From NCBI GenBank assembly GCA_964627995.1, contig CAZVLN010000002.1:1-64000 (forward strand): 64,000 bases of DNA, in the 5' to 3' direction. Each line of letters opens with the position of its first letter. The first letter of the stretch is position 1. This stretch comes from JAWLFI01 sp964627995 (GTDB taxonomy: Bacteria; Bacteroidota; Bacteroidia; Chitinophagales; Saprospiraceae). Shown one piece after another: positions 24,502 through 33,442 of the stretch. The notes beneath the pieces were generated by a model. The model had not been told where the DNA came from and did no database searches. It saw nothing but the letters and a program-made list of their open reading frames with translations. The position numbers and the translations under genes are program-made.

Positions 24502-25833
24502 TTATTTTCCGGTGTAGTTAAAAGGTGTAAATGATTTTAAGTGTTTCTTTATTTTCGAAGAGACGTCCAATCCATCTATAAAAGTATGAATATCGGCTTG
24601 TTGTATTTTTGATTTACCTCGTGTGAATGCTTTGAGAGCTTCGTAAGGCTCTGGGTAATTTTCTTTTCGGAGGACATTTTGGATGGCTTCAGCAACTACC
24701 ATCCAGTTTGAGTCCAAATCCTGATGAATACCTTCTTTGTTGAGTTCAATTTTACCCAAGCCTTTTTGAATAGAGGCTATAGCGATGAGGGTATGAGCGA
24801 AGGGAGTACCAATATTTCTACTGACGGTAGAATCTGTCAAATCACGTTGCAATCGAGAAATGGGCATTTTCTGTGCTAAATGGGAAAAAGTAGCTCTCCC
24901 AATACCTAGATTCCCTTCGGCATTTTCGAAATCTATTGGATTTACTTTGTGCGGCATAGCAGAGCTACCCACCTCGTTTGCAATCACCTTTTGCTTGAAA
25001 TAACCGTTCGATATATAGGCCCAGATATCCTTAGTGAAGTCCATTAAGATGGTTTGAATGCGTATCATATTGTGAAATAATGCCGCTAACTGGTCATAGT
25101 TTTCTATTTGAGTGGTATAGGATTGCCGCTGAAGTCCTAAGCGGTTTTTCAAGAAGTCATCTGCAAACTGAATCCAATCCATTTTCGGATAAGCGGCATA
25201 ATGCGCGTTGAAGTTGCCGGTAGCACCGCCAAATTTGCCTTCTATGGGTAAGGTTACCAAACTTTCATATTGTTTTTGTAAGCGGTATCGAAAAACAGCT
25301 ATTTCTTTCCCGAGGCGGGTGGGTGAAGCTGGCTGTCCATGGGTATGAGCTAGCATGGGCTGGTCCTTCCACTGGTTTTCGAGGTTTTCCAGGCGTTCGA
25401 CCAAGGATTTTAGTTCCGGCCCTATGACAGATTGAATCGCTTCCTTTATGGATAAGGGAACTGCTGTATTATTAATATCTTGACTAGTCAGTGCAAAATG
25501 GATAAATTCTTTATTGTGATTGAGACCTAGTTCTGACCATTGATTTTTTATGTAATACTCAATAGCTTTGATATCGTGATTGGTTGTTTTTTCTATTTCC
25601 TTTATTGATTTTGCATGTTCGGGCGTGAAATTCAAGTATAAACTTTGCAAACTATCCCGCTCTTTTTGAGTAAGACCTGGCAATTCAGATAATCCAATTT
25701 CTGTTAACGCGATGAAGTATTCTATTTCAACTCGCAATCGATACTTTATTAGACCATATTCTGAAAAGAATGCGGAAAGAGCTTCAGTCTTTGACTGGTA
25801 TCGGCCATCGATGGGGGAAATAGCTGTTAACAT
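24502..25833 (-). CDS. purB: Adenylosuccinate lyase
   Basis: A 443-residue fumarase/aspartase-superfamily enzyme acting twice in purine synthesis (SAICAR to AICAR, adenylosuccinate to AMP, each releasing fumarate). Seen: N-terminus LTAISPIDGRYQSKTEAL, THGQPASPTRLGKEIAVF with a catalytic His, and the flexible signature loop SSAMPHKVNPIDFENAEGNL. Full length, ATG at 25833. It lies 17 bases after ppk1. purE and purK are in the same window, 21 kb away. Confidence 0.95.
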   Translation of the reverse strand: MLTAISPIDGRYQSKTEALSAFFSEYGLIKYRLRVEIEYFIALTEIGLSELPGLTQKERDSLQSLYLNFTPEHAKSIKEIEKTTNHDIKAIEYYIKNQWSELGLNHNKEFIHFALTSQDINNTAVPLSIKEAIQSVIGPELKSLVERLENLENQWKDQPMLAHTHGQPASPTRLGKEIAVFRYRLQKQYESLVTLPIEGKFGGATGNFNAHYAAYPKMDWIQFADDFLKNRLGLQRQSYTTQIENYDQLAALFHNMIRIQTILMDFTKDIWAYISNGYFKQKVIANEVGSSAMPHKVNPIDFENAEGNLGIGRATFSHLAQKMPISRLQRDLTDSTVSRNIGTPFAHTLIAIASIQKGLGKIELNKEGIHQDLDSNWMVVAEAIQNVLRKENYPEPYEALKAFTRGKSKIQQADIHTFIDGLDVSSKIKKHLKSFTPFNYTGK

Positions 25834-25850
25834 ATTTTGATTTGAGTTTT

Positions 25851-27944
25851 TTAGGGTTGGTCTTCATCTGAAGACTTGTAATATTGATCTAGTCTTCTTT
25901 TATAGTAATAGTAGGTTTCGTACTGGCTTCGAATAGCGAGATCTGATTTATCTCTTCGATAAGAATTGGTGTGATTTTCATCAATAACTCTCGCTTTTAC
26001 ATTGTCCATTTTTTGAATATGTAAAATATCGAGAATTTCCTTTTTAATTTCCTTGTCGTAAATAGGGAAGGTCGTTTCAATACGGTAGCTTAGGTTTCGT
26101 ACCATCCAGTCGGCCGATGAAAGAAACAACTTTTCTTCTCCTTTATGGTGAAAAAGATAAACTCGGGCGTGTTCTAAAAAACGGTCTACAATTGAAATTG
26201 TGGAAATATTATCAGAGAGACCTTTTATACCCGGCACCAATGAGCAGATCCCTCTAACGATAATATCTATTTTTACCCCAGCCTGGCTGGCTTTATACAG
26301 TTTTTTGATCATTCGAGGGTCTTGAAGACTATTCAACTTAATAGTCATCTGCCCCTTACGACCTTCTTTAGCCTCATTGATTTCAAAATCAATTAGTTTT
26401 TCAAGACGCGGTCGTAACTGAAATTGTCCCACTAAAAGATGTTGGAATTGCTTTTGAGGTATCTGGACGGTTTCTAAAAAAGAGTATACTCGTGCGACTT
26501 CGCTAGTGATTCTAGGATCGGCTGTGAAAAAGCCGTAATCACAATATAATTTTGCTGTTTCTTCATGAAAATTACCCGTACTTAGATAGGTATATAATTT
26601 GGGGCCTTGTTTTTCTTGTCTTCTTACAATTGCTAATTTTGAATGTACTTTTAGTCCCGGGAATGAATAGTGGACATTAATTCCAGCTTCTTCCAGTTTT
26701 TCGCCCCAATTTAAATTGGCCTCTTCATCAAATCTAGCTTTTATCTCTATAAATACACTTACTTGTTTGCCAGCTTTAACCGCATTGAGTAATGCGTTCA
26801 TAATTCTGGATTTTCGCGCTACTCGGTATTGAACAACTTTTATGTGAGTAACTTTTGGATCCTTTGCACTTTCCTCAAAGAACCTGATAACACTTTCATA
26901 GCGTTCGTAGGGCATATGAAGAAGGTGGTCTTTTTCCTTTAGAGCTTGCCAAAAATCTTCTACATCTTCTAACTGCGGGTAGGGAAGTGGTGGAAAGGGG
27001 GTATTTGTGAGATGATCCATACCGAAATTAGGAAAGGAAAAGAAATCAAAATTGTTGTGGTATCTTCCTTCTTGCAACATATCATTCCTATCCAAGTCGA
27101 ATACGTCTATCAGATAATCCAGCATTTTTTGCGGGATTTCCCGATCATAGACCAAACGGCTAGCAGGTCCTACATTTCGTCTATTGAGAGAATCTTTAAT
27201 TTTAGTCAGTAAATCACCTGAATATTCATCATCAATATAGAGCTCGGCATCTCGCGTTAGCTTAATTGAGTACGAGTTGACGATTTCATACCCCGGAAAT
27301 AACCACTGTAGGGAGTACCGAACGACATCATCAAGGATTATAATTTCGTGACGTTGTTTAAATGAAGGGAGTTTGATGAATCGAGGGAGATGGTCTGACG
27401 GAATTTTTACAATGGCGTTTAGCTTCTTACCCGACTTCGATGATCTATCTCGCAATCGAATAGATAGATAAAGCGCTGCGTTATTAAGGAAAGGCCGAAC
27501 TTTGTCTTTGATCAGAACTACCGGTTGAACATAGGGGAGTAGGTTATCTTTGAAATATTGATCAATAAAAGACAGTTGTTCCTCCGATATTTCGTTAGGT
27601 TTTTTAACAAAAATATTATGCTGCTTGAGTTCAGGGATTAATTGATTCTCAAAAATTTGAGAAAATTCAAGTTGTTGATCATTGACCACCGAAACAATTT
27701 TATCTAATATTTCACGCGGATTTTCATATAATTGACTTTTTGTTTTCTTTCCAACGCGAAGTAAGTTTCTATGGTTAGCTACTCGAACCCGGAAAAATTC
27801 ATCTAAATTATTGGAATAGATAGCGAGAAACTTGATTCTTTCAAATAGAGGAACACTTGGGTCTTTAGCTTCCTGCAACACTCTATAATTAAAATCTAGC
27901 CAGCTTAAATCTCGATGGATATACGGGTATTTCGGCTCACTCAT
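25851..27944 (-). CDS. ppk1: Polyphosphate kinase 1
   Basis: A 697-residue enzyme that polymerises the terminal phosphate of ATP into inorganic polyphosphate. Seen: N-domain YIHRDLSWLDFNYRVLQEA and FLAIYSNNLDEFFRVRV; HD-domain region; phospholipase-D-like catalytic domain with VHSKLAIVRR (the autophosphorylated His) and LSTGNFHEETAKLYCDYGFF. Length is that of the family. ATG at 27944. Cotranscribed with purB and the GT2 gene; 60 bases separate it from the TonB receptor gene upstream. Confidence 0.95.
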   Translation of the reverse strand: MSEPKYPYIHRDLSWLDFNYRVLQEAKDPSVPLFERIKFLAIYSNNLDEFFRVRVANHRNLLRVGKKTKSQLYENPREILDKIVSVVNDQQLEFSQIFENQLIPELKQHNIFVKKPNEISEEQLSFIDQYFKDNLLPYVQPVVLIKDKVRPFLNNAALYLSIRLRDRSSKSGKKLNAIVKIPSDHLPRFIKLPSFKQRHEIIILDDVVRYSLQWLFPGYEIVNSYSIKLTRDAELYIDDEYSGDLLTKIKDSLNRRNVGPASRLVYDREIPQKMLDYLIDVFDLDRNDMLQEGRYHNNFDFFSFPNFGMDHLTNTPFPPLPYPQLEDVEDFWQALKEKDHLLHMPYERYESVIRFFEESAKDPKVTHIKVVQYRVARKSRIMNALLNAVKAGKQVSVFIEIKARFDEEANLNWGEKLEEAGINVHYSFPGLKVHSKLAIVRRQEKQGPKLYTYLSTGNFHEETAKLYCDYGFFTADPRITSEVARVYSFLETVQIPQKQFQHLLVGQFQLRPRLEKLIDFEINEAKEGRKGQMTIKLNSLQDPRMIKKLYKASQAGVKIDIIVRGICSLVPGIKGLSDNISTISIVDRFLEHARVYLFHHKGEEKLFLSSADWMVRNLSYRIETTFPIYDKEIKKEILDILHIQKMDNVKARVIDENHTNSYRRDKSDLAIRSQYETYYYYKRRLDQYYKSSDEDQP

Positions 27945-28004
27945 TATTAGTCTGTTTTATAAGGTCTAATATACCGAATCCGAATGTAAGAATTCCCATT
28001 ATTC

Positions 28005-29840
28005 TTAGATTCCGATGGATATTGAAATTCCGGCACGTAGCCATCTTCCCGGTAATAAGACGCCGCCTGGCCCATAAACCTCAGCATTAAATAGATTAAC
28101 ACCTTCTACAAATATTTCATTTTCTTTCCATCTATAGGCTACATTCATATCGGCAAGGAAATAATTAACAGTTTCTGCAGAGGGCTGCGTTGCCGCGTTT
28201 GGTTGCATCCATCGAAGTGCTGATCTCAAGCGTATATTATCCTTCACAATCAAAGAAAATTGATTGATCCACTGCAGATTAAGCATGTTGAAATTATAGC
28301 GCGAGTTTTCATCAATGTTTTGGATGGGATGAAGTAAAGTGATTTGGCTAGACACCTGTTCCAGTCGAATATCACTACCTCCGAAATCTAGAGGACGCCA
28401 CCTTATAGAAGCTTCTTGTCCATAAATTTCTAGACTTTCACCAAGGTTTGTGACCTTCCAAATGTTTTCAGTTCTTTTCCAATCAATTAGCTCTTGCACT
28501 CTGCGATAAAAAAGGGTGTACTGTACATCCCAATGTTGATTTAGGTATTTGAATCCCACGTCAGTTGACCAAGCCTTTTCCGGAATCAAATTGGGATTTC
28601 CTAGCTCTGCTGGACTTTCGTAATACAAGTCTGTGTAAGTGGGCACGCGAAACGTCCTGCCCGTGGATGCTACAAGAGTGGTATTTTTCGAAATGCTATA
28701 GGCTGCTTCGACACCCGGAAGCCAGGTATACCCATGGTCAGAATAGTAATTAAGAGCCACTCCGGGTGTGATCGTTAAAGCGTTTCTTGTCCACTGATGT
28801 TCGGCTGATAATGCAAAAACATTTCGTTCTCGGTCACCCAATAAGTTGCTTCGCAGTATTTCCTTCCTAGTATCTATACCAAGCCCTGTTTGCCCCCATG
28901 CATTTATCCACTGTAAATGGCTTTCAAGGCCTATATTATTCCCCAAGTGAAAGTTCCGGTAAAAGGCGGGATTATCTCTTATGAATAAGTACATGTCCTG
29001 ATTCCGCCTCCAGTATAAGTTAGAGCGAAGAACAAATTTGCTGCCGTTATATTGATGCTGAAAGGCAGTATAGCTGGATTGAATTTCTTCGTATTGATCT
29101 CGGAAACTCGTGTCCGCATAGAAGCCATTGGCACCGAATTTCCGATCCGTAAATGCTCCTTGAAACGCCCAGAGATGTCTATTACTTTCTAATTCAGCTT
29201 TATAAAAGAATTGATATATAGAATAGTCGGTATTATATCTAAAGCCATCACTTTGGTCGGTTCTTGCGCTTAATTGATGGTACACTCTACCTGTTTTTTG
29301 GCTTAGAGAAATGCCTCCACCATGGCTATTAAAATCACCGCCATAATAATTAGCTTTAATTTTAGAATCTGGTTTGGACTTTGTTATAAGGTTGATAACG
29401 CCTGCAAAGGCATTCGGACCATAAATACGAGCGCCGGGCCCTTTAATGACCTCAATGCGTTCGACCATTTCCATGGGTATGGGGATATTCATATTGTGAT
29501 GTCCCGTTTGTGCATCATTCAATTTTACTCCGTCAATAAGTATGAGGACCTGGTCGAATGTTCCGCCTCTAATACTTATATCTGCCTGGACATGAGCAAA
29601 GCTTCGGCTACTGATATGTACTCCATTTATATATTGAAGGGCCTCTTGAATAGTCTGAGCTGGAAGAGCTTCGAGATCTGCTCGATCTAGGATTAGGATA
29701 CTCTTTGCTGATTGCAATACCTGCTCCTGAATTCGATTAGCTTGAATAGTCGTCTCTGGCAAAAATGCGATTGTATCCGTATTCTGAGCGCTTACTGTTT
29801 TAAAAAAAAGGTATATAATGATAAAGTATATATTTCTCAT
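28005..29840 (-). CDS. TonB-dependent outer-membrane receptor (BtuB-like)
   Basis: A 611-residue outer-membrane transporter. Seen: signal peptide to SAQ at about 19; plug domain (about 30-155) with LPAQTIQEALQYINGVHI, ISIRGGTFDQVLILIDGVKL and IEVIKGPGARIYGPNAFAGV; then a 22-strand type barrel ending with an aromatic-poor strand WLRAGISISIGI. The compact size and lack of a carboxypeptidase-like N-terminal domain resemble BtuB (cobalamin) receptors rather than SusC. No cobalamin gene or riboswitch is visible nearby, so the ligand is not assigned. Its ATG overlaps the WbqC stop as ATGA. Confidence 0.88.
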   Translation of the reverse strand: MRNIYFIIIYLFFKTVSAQNTDTIAFLPETTIQANRIQEQVLQSAKSILILDRADLEALPAQTIQEALQYINGVHISSRSFAHVQADISIRGGTFDQVLILIDGVKLNDAQTGHHNMNIPIPMEMVERIEVIKGPGARIYGPNAFAGVINLITKSKPDSKIKANYYGGDFNSHGGGISLSQKTGRVYHQLSARTDQSDGFRYNTDYSIYQFFYKAELESNRHLWAFQGAFTDRKFGANGFYADTSFRDQYEEIQSSYTAFQHQYNGSKFVLRSNLYWRRNQDMYLFIRDNPAFYRNFHLGNNIGLESHLQWINAWGQTGLGIDTRKEILRSNLLGDRERNVFALSAEHQWTRNALTITPGVALNYYSDHGYTWLPGVEAAYSISKNTTLVASTGRTFRVPTYTDLYYESPAELGNPNLIPEKAWSTDVGFKYLNQHWDVQYTLFYRRVQELIDWKRTENIWKVTNLGESLEIYGQEASIRWRPLDFGGSDIRLEQVSSQITLLHPIQNIDENSRYNFNMLNLQWINQFSLIVKDNIRLRSALRWMQPNAATQPSAETVNYFLADMNVAYRWKENEIFVEGVNLFNAEVYGPGGVLLPGRWLRAGISISIGI

Positions 29841-30517
29841 AATTCTCGCCTTTTATGCTGTAGATATGAATCAAATTTAGGAGTAAAAAATGAGTTTAGA
29901 TAGGATCGAGTTTCTGGTCCGGCACAGAAAAGCGCATCTATAATAGAAACAGATCGAATAAAACCCCACTTTTCCTCATAAACCTGGGGATACCAAAACT
30001 CAGGATTCAAATTATTTGCGATGTATGGTTTGTTCTTTGAATTCATGATGTGAAAAGACTTCTTAATACCTCCAAAGTTGGCCGTTTTATCCACTTTAAT
30101 TGAAAAATCCAAGGTCTTGATCCAGAATTGCATCCATTCCCAATTCCAATCCCACAAAAAAGTATATTCTTTTGCATAAAGGTCTTTAATTTTTGGAAAA
30201 TAATGGTCAAAGTATGGCGCGGAGCGGTAGTTTGTCTTGAGTGTTCGTAGGTGCTTCGTTTTCCAATCTCCACTATTTGATATACGCACAGATCTGATTG
30301 GCATTTTATTATTTTTCCCCCTTTCAAGAGGAATAGATAAAGTATGTTTTCCGTTCGAACTTATTATAGTAGCTCGATTCCTCCACGAACGCTTTTGATA
30401 GTTTTCATGAGCCTCTATTTGTAAACTGCCTGGATCATGATTGAGTATAGCAAAAACATATAGGGGAGGACACCAAAACGTGAAGGAGTGATATTTAATT
30501 AGAGAAGAAGATATCAT
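29837..30517 (-). CDS. WbqC family protein
   Basis: A 226-residue cytoplasmic protein of the WbqC-like family. Seen: YQKRSWRNRATIISSNGKHT, a basic/aromatic segment WKTKHLRTLKTNYRSAPYF (about 85-103) and the C-terminal NPEFWYPQVYEEKWGFI plus SIIDALFCAGPETRSYL, all family hallmarks. Biochemical function is unknown; relatives occur in O-antigen loci and next to lepB in Bacteroidota. ATG at 30517 lies only about 5 bases after a perfect TACATTTG promoter element, so the mRNA may be nearly leaderless. Confidence 0.85.
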   Translation of the reverse strand: MISSSLIKYHSFTFWCPPLYVFAILNHDPGSLQIEAHENYQKRSWRNRATIISSNGKHTLSIPLERGKNNKMPIRSVRISNSGDWKTKHLRTLKTNYRSAPYFDHYFPKIKDLYAKEYTFLWDWNWEWMQFWIKTLDFSIKVDKTANFGGIKKSFHIMNSKNKPYIANNLNPEFWYPQVYEEKWGFIRSVSIIDALFCAGPETRSYLNSFFTPKFDSYLQHKRREL

Positions 30518-30521
30518 AAAG

Positions 30522-30529
30522 CAAATGTA
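30522..30529 (-). promoter_or_regulatory. Bacteroidota -7 promoter element (TACATTTG) for WbqC-TonB genes
   Basis: On the minus strand TACATTTG matches TAnnTTTG exactly and ends 4 bases before the WbqC ATG. I do not see a TTG at the right upstream distance. If used, the transcript would start at or within a few bases of the start codon. Confidence 0.45.
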
Positions 30530-30638
30530 AGAAACTGATGGAAACCCTAGCTAAAAACATATGAGCCTTAAATTAGTATCAATAGACCATTTAAAAGCAT
30601 ATATGAGCGAACTTATTACATTTTTTTATAATTTGTAT

Positions 30639-30646
30639 TATCTTTG
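30639..30646 (+). promoter_or_regulatory. Bacteroidota -7 promoter element (TATCTTTG) for ftsX
   Basis: TATCTTTG matches TAnnTTTG exactly and lies 30 bases upstream of the ftsX ATG. An AT-rich tract (ATTACATTTTTTTAT) precedes it; the upstream TTG is not clear. It shares a 120-base divergent intergenic region with the WbqC promoter. Confidence 0.55.
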
Positions 30647-30676
30647 CCACGGATTTATTGATGGAAGAATTTAAGC

Positions 30677-31522
30677 ATGAAAGAAGCACATCCGAACTAC
30701 ACCATGACTATTTTATCGGTATCACTGGTGCTTTTCTTATTTGGAATTTATGCATTTGTTTATACGCATCCTGATGTTATAGTAGATCGCCTCAAAGAGG
30801 AACTCCAGATTGTTGTGGAGATTGATAACAATTTAGATCAGGAAAAACAGGATTTAATTTCCGCAAATATTGATTCGCTTCCATGGGTAAGACCACAGAC
30901 GCTTGAGTTCGTAAGTGCTAGAGAGGCTGCGCGGGATATGAGATTCGAGATGGGGCCTCTTGCTGAGGAATTAAATGTTGAATCTCCTTTTAGCGATCTT
31001 TTTTTATTCAGTGTTTTTGCAGAGCACTATGAACCAGTGACTCTTGAAATGCTAAAGGTTCAGGTTCAAAAACTTGATGGTGTGTCGGAAGTATATTATC
31101 AAACTGATGCCCATCAAAACCTTGAAAGAGCGTTGAAAGAATGGTCTACTTATGCATTGTATTTGGGTATTGCCTTTGCTTTAATTGCATTTATACTGGT
31201 ATACAATACCCTTAAATTAGCCTTATATAGTCGCAGGAAGACCATATTGACACTAGATATGGTCGGAGCACATAAGTCTTTCATCCGTAAGCCTTTTATG
31301 TGGAGAAGTGTCTGGCATGGCTTTCTTTCTGCTGTATTTTCGATCCTACTTATACTCGTGGGCTTGATTATAATTGGCCAGGAGTTTAATGGTGTTTTTT
31401 CATTGTTCTATGGCGAGCGTTTTATTTTTTGGATTTTGGGTATGCTTATACTTGGGATAAGTCTACAGGCGTTAAGTACTCGATTTATCCTCCATAGGTT
31501 TTTATCCGGGCGAATTCAATAA
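30677..31522 (+). CDS. ftsX: FtsX-like cell-division permease
   Basis: A 281-residue membrane protein with FtsX topology: one helix near 10-28, a periplasmic domain of about 130 residues with two small lobes, and three C-terminal helices (about 157-180, 213-238, 250-270). Seen: VEIDNNLDQEKQDLISANID, EVYYQTDAHQNLERALKEW and YNTLKLALYSRRKTILTLDMVGAH split as typical family blocks. FtsEX couples ATP hydrolysis to peptidoglycan hydrolase activation at the septum. FtsE is not in the window. First gene of a long envelope operon; the same order ftsX-DUF3098-uppP-truB is common in Bacteroidota. Confidence 0.88.
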   Translation: MKEAHPNYTMTILSVSLVLFLFGIYAFVYTHPDVIVDRLKEELQIVVEIDNNLDQEKQDLISANIDSLPWVRPQTLEFVSAREAARDMRFEMGPLAEELNVESPFSDLFLFSVFAEHYEPVTLEMLKVQVQKLDGVSEVYYQTDAHQNLERALKEWSTYALYLGIAFALIAFILVYNTLKLALYSRRKTILTLDMVGAHKSFIRKPFMWRSVWHGFLSAVFSILLILVGLIIIGQEFNGVFSLFYGERFIFWILGMLILGISLQALSTRFILHRFLSGRIQ

Positions 31523-31531
31523 TGGGTAGTC

Positions 31532-31562
31532 TTGGGTTAGGTCTAGAATCTTATTATCTTTG
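31532..31562 (+). promoter_or_regulatory. Consensus Bacteroidota promoter upstream of the DUF3098 gene
   Basis: TTG at 31532-31534, 20-base spacer, TATCTTTG at 31555-31562, exactly TTG-N20-TAnnTTTG. The DUF3098 ATG is at 31580, giving a leader of about 10 bases. This would allow expression of DUF3098-uppP-truB and following genes independent of ftsX. Confidence 0.65.
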
Positions 31563-31579
31563 TTTTACAAGTTCAATGT

Positions 31580-31912
31580 ATGAGTGAATCCAATCCATCA
31601 CGTAGAAAAAAGGTTATTTCAACCCAAAAAGAAAGTTCTAATGAAAAGGCTCAAGTAGCGAGGAGAAAAAAAGCTTCCTCGGCTGCTGATGATACTAGTT
31701 TTGAATTATTATTTAAGAAGAAAAACTATTTGTGGGTTGGGATTGGCCTTTCATTTCTATTCTTAGGTTTTGTTCTAATGATTGGAGGTGAACAATCCTC
31801 TCCCGATGTTTGGGAGCCTGAGGAAATTTATTCATTTCGCAGAATCACATTAGCTCCTGCACTTATCTTAATAGGTTTAGGCATTCAGATTTACGCTATC
31901 TTTAAAAAGTAA
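31580..31912 (+). CDS. DUF3098 domain-containing membrane protein
   Basis: A 110-residue protein. Seen: a charged N-terminal tail of about 45 residues, then two membrane helices (about 51-68 and 90-107) separated by the short loop GGEQSSPDVWEPEEIYSFRR. This is the DUF3098 architecture, specific to Bacteroidota and nearly always between ftsX and uppP. Function unknown; the constant context suggests a role in division or lipid-carrier recycling. ATG at 31580; ATG at 31576 is in another frame and stops at once. Confidence 0.87.
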   Translation: MSESNPSRRKKVISTQKESSNEKAQVARRKKASSAADDTSFELLFKKKNYLWVGIGLSFLFLGFVLMIGGEQSSPDVWEPEEIYSFRRITLAPALILIGLGIQIYAIFKK

Positions 31913-31921
31913 ACTGTTTTC

Positions 31922-32713
31922 ATGCTAGAGGTGCTCAAAGCCCTGATTCTGGGGGTGGTACAAGGTCTTACAGAATTTTTGCCGGTATCGAGCAGTGGTC
32001 ATTTAGAGATCGCACGCTATTTGTTGAAGGACGAGTCTACAGCAGAAGTTGGATTGTTGATGTCTGTTGTTCTCCATTTCGGAACGGCACTCGCTACTGT
32101 TTTTGTTTTTCGCAAAGACATTTTCAATATTCTTACTAATGCATTTTCAGGAGAATCAGACAGCCGCAATTTTATTTTGTGGATCCTTGTCTCCATGATT
32201 CCAGCAGCATTTGTAGGCGTGTTTTTTGACGAAATTTTAGAGCAATTATTCAATAAAAATCTACTTTTAGTGGGGAGTATGCTCCTTGTAACGGCAGCTC
32301 TTCTGTGGTTTAGTGACCATAAGTATGAGTCAACTCGAAAATTAAATATCTCAAATTCTTTCATTATAGGTCTTGCTCAGGCGCTTGCTATTTTGCCTGG
32401 CATTTCGCGATCCGGTGCCACGATTTCCACGGCTCTTTTCCTTAAGATTCCTCGAGCAGATGCCGCACGTTTTTCATTTTTAATGGTGGTCCCTTTAATT
32501 TTTGGTAAAATTTTTAAGGACTTGATTTCTGGAAATCTTTCTAATTCGGATTTGAATTTTATGGCTTTAGGAGTGGGATTTTTTGCTGCTTTTATTTCAG
32601 GAACTTTGGCCTGCCTTTGGATGATACGTATTGTGAAACGTGCTAAATTGAGATATTTTGCCTTTTATTGTGTTGTAGTTGGTTTGTTGGCCATTGGAAT
32701 TCAGGCTATATGA
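31922..32713 (+). CDS. uppP: Undecaprenyl-diphosphate phosphatase
   Basis: A 263-residue polytopic membrane phosphatase (BacA family). It dephosphorylates undecaprenyl diphosphate to the monophosphate so that the peptidoglycan lipid carrier can be reused; over-expression gives bacitracin resistance. Seen: the two catalytic repeats GLTEFLPVSSSGHLEIARY (about 15-33) and LPGISRSGATISTALFL (about 158-174), about eight helices. ATG at 31922, 9 bases after DUF3098. Its stop overlaps the truB ATG (ATGA). Eight genes downstream lies DUF368/PopT, which acts on the product. Confidence 0.95.
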   Translation: MLEVLKALILGVVQGLTEFLPVSSSGHLEIARYLLKDESTAEVGLLMSVVLHFGTALATVFVFRKDIFNILTNAFSGESDSRNFILWILVSMIPAAFVGVFFDEILEQLFNKNLLLVGSMLLVTAALLWFSDHKYESTRKLNISNSFIIGLAQALAILPGISRSGATISTALFLKIPRADAARFSFLMVVPLIFGKIFKDLISGNLSNSDLNFMALGVGFFAAFISGTLACLWMIRIVKRAKLRYFAFYCVVVGLLAIGIQAI

Positions 32714-33441
32714 TTATTTTTGATAAACACAGTGATATATCAGAGATAAAGTCTTTAGAAGGCGCTACTTTTTTAGTCAATAAACCAAAGGGTTGGACCT
32801 CTTTTGATGTAGTAAAGAAACTGCGTTATGCGTTGAAAAAGATTTATAAGCGAAAAAAATATAAAGTTGGTCATGCAGGCACCTTAGATCCTCTAGCTGA
32901 GGGTTTGCTTATTATATGTACAGGGAAGCATACCAAAAATATTCAGTCTTTTCAATCACAAAAAAAGGAATACGAGGCTGTTGTGAAATTGGGAGCGACA
33001 ACACCGTCTAGTGATGCTGAATTTCCAGAAGAAAACATAAAAGATATTTCACATTTGGAAATCCCACAAGTAAAGGATAAGCTGTTATCCTTCGTAGGTG
33101 AAATAACGCAACGCCCCCCTGTTTTTTCAGCAATTAAAAAGTCAGGCAAAAGATTATATCAATATGCTCGAGCTGGTCAGGAGGTAGAAATACCTGTACG
33201 TCAGGTTCATATTGATCATATTGAAAACATTTTGATTGATTTACCTTTTTTATCCTTTCGTATGCAATGTAGTAAGGGGACATACGTTCGTAGTCTAGCA
33301 GCTGACATAGGTGAGGAATTAGGAGTAGGAGGATACCTATATCAATTAAAGCGAACACGGATAGGAGCGTTTTCCTCATCTGATGCGTATTCAGTTCAGG
33401 AATTGTTTGATAATTTGATCGATCAAATAGAAAAGGATTAG
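32710..33441 (+). CDS. truB: tRNA pseudouridine-55 synthase
   Basis: A 243-residue pseudouridine synthase that isomerises U55 in the T arm of tRNAs. Seen: FLVNKPKGWTSFDVVKKLR, the catalytic aspartate in VGHAGTLDPLAEGLLIIC, and KGTYVRSLAADIGEELG. The open frame extends 14 codons upstream into uppP, but ATG 32710 fits the family and overlaps the uppP stop by ATGA, implying coupled translation. The C-terminal PUA domain of the E. coli enzyme is reduced here. Confidence 0.94.
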   Translation: MIIFDKHSDISEIKSLEGATFLVNKPKGWTSFDVVKKLRYALKKIYKRKKYKVGHAGTLDPLAEGLLIICTGKHTKNIQSFQSQKKEYEAVVKLGATTPSSDAEFPEENIKDISHLEIPQVKDKLLSFVGEITQRPPVFSAIKKSGKRLYQYARAGQEVEIPVRQVHIDHIENILIDLPFLSFRMQCSKGTYVRSLAADIGEELGVGGYLYQLKRTRIGAFSSSDAYSVQELFDNLIDQIEKD

Positions 33442-33442
33442 C

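Noticed and set aside
28005..29840. Cobalamin uptake assignment (btuB) for the TonB receptor
   Set aside because: Architecture is BtuB-like, but no cobalamin riboswitch, BtuCDF or cobalamin enzyme gene is close by, so the ligand was left open.
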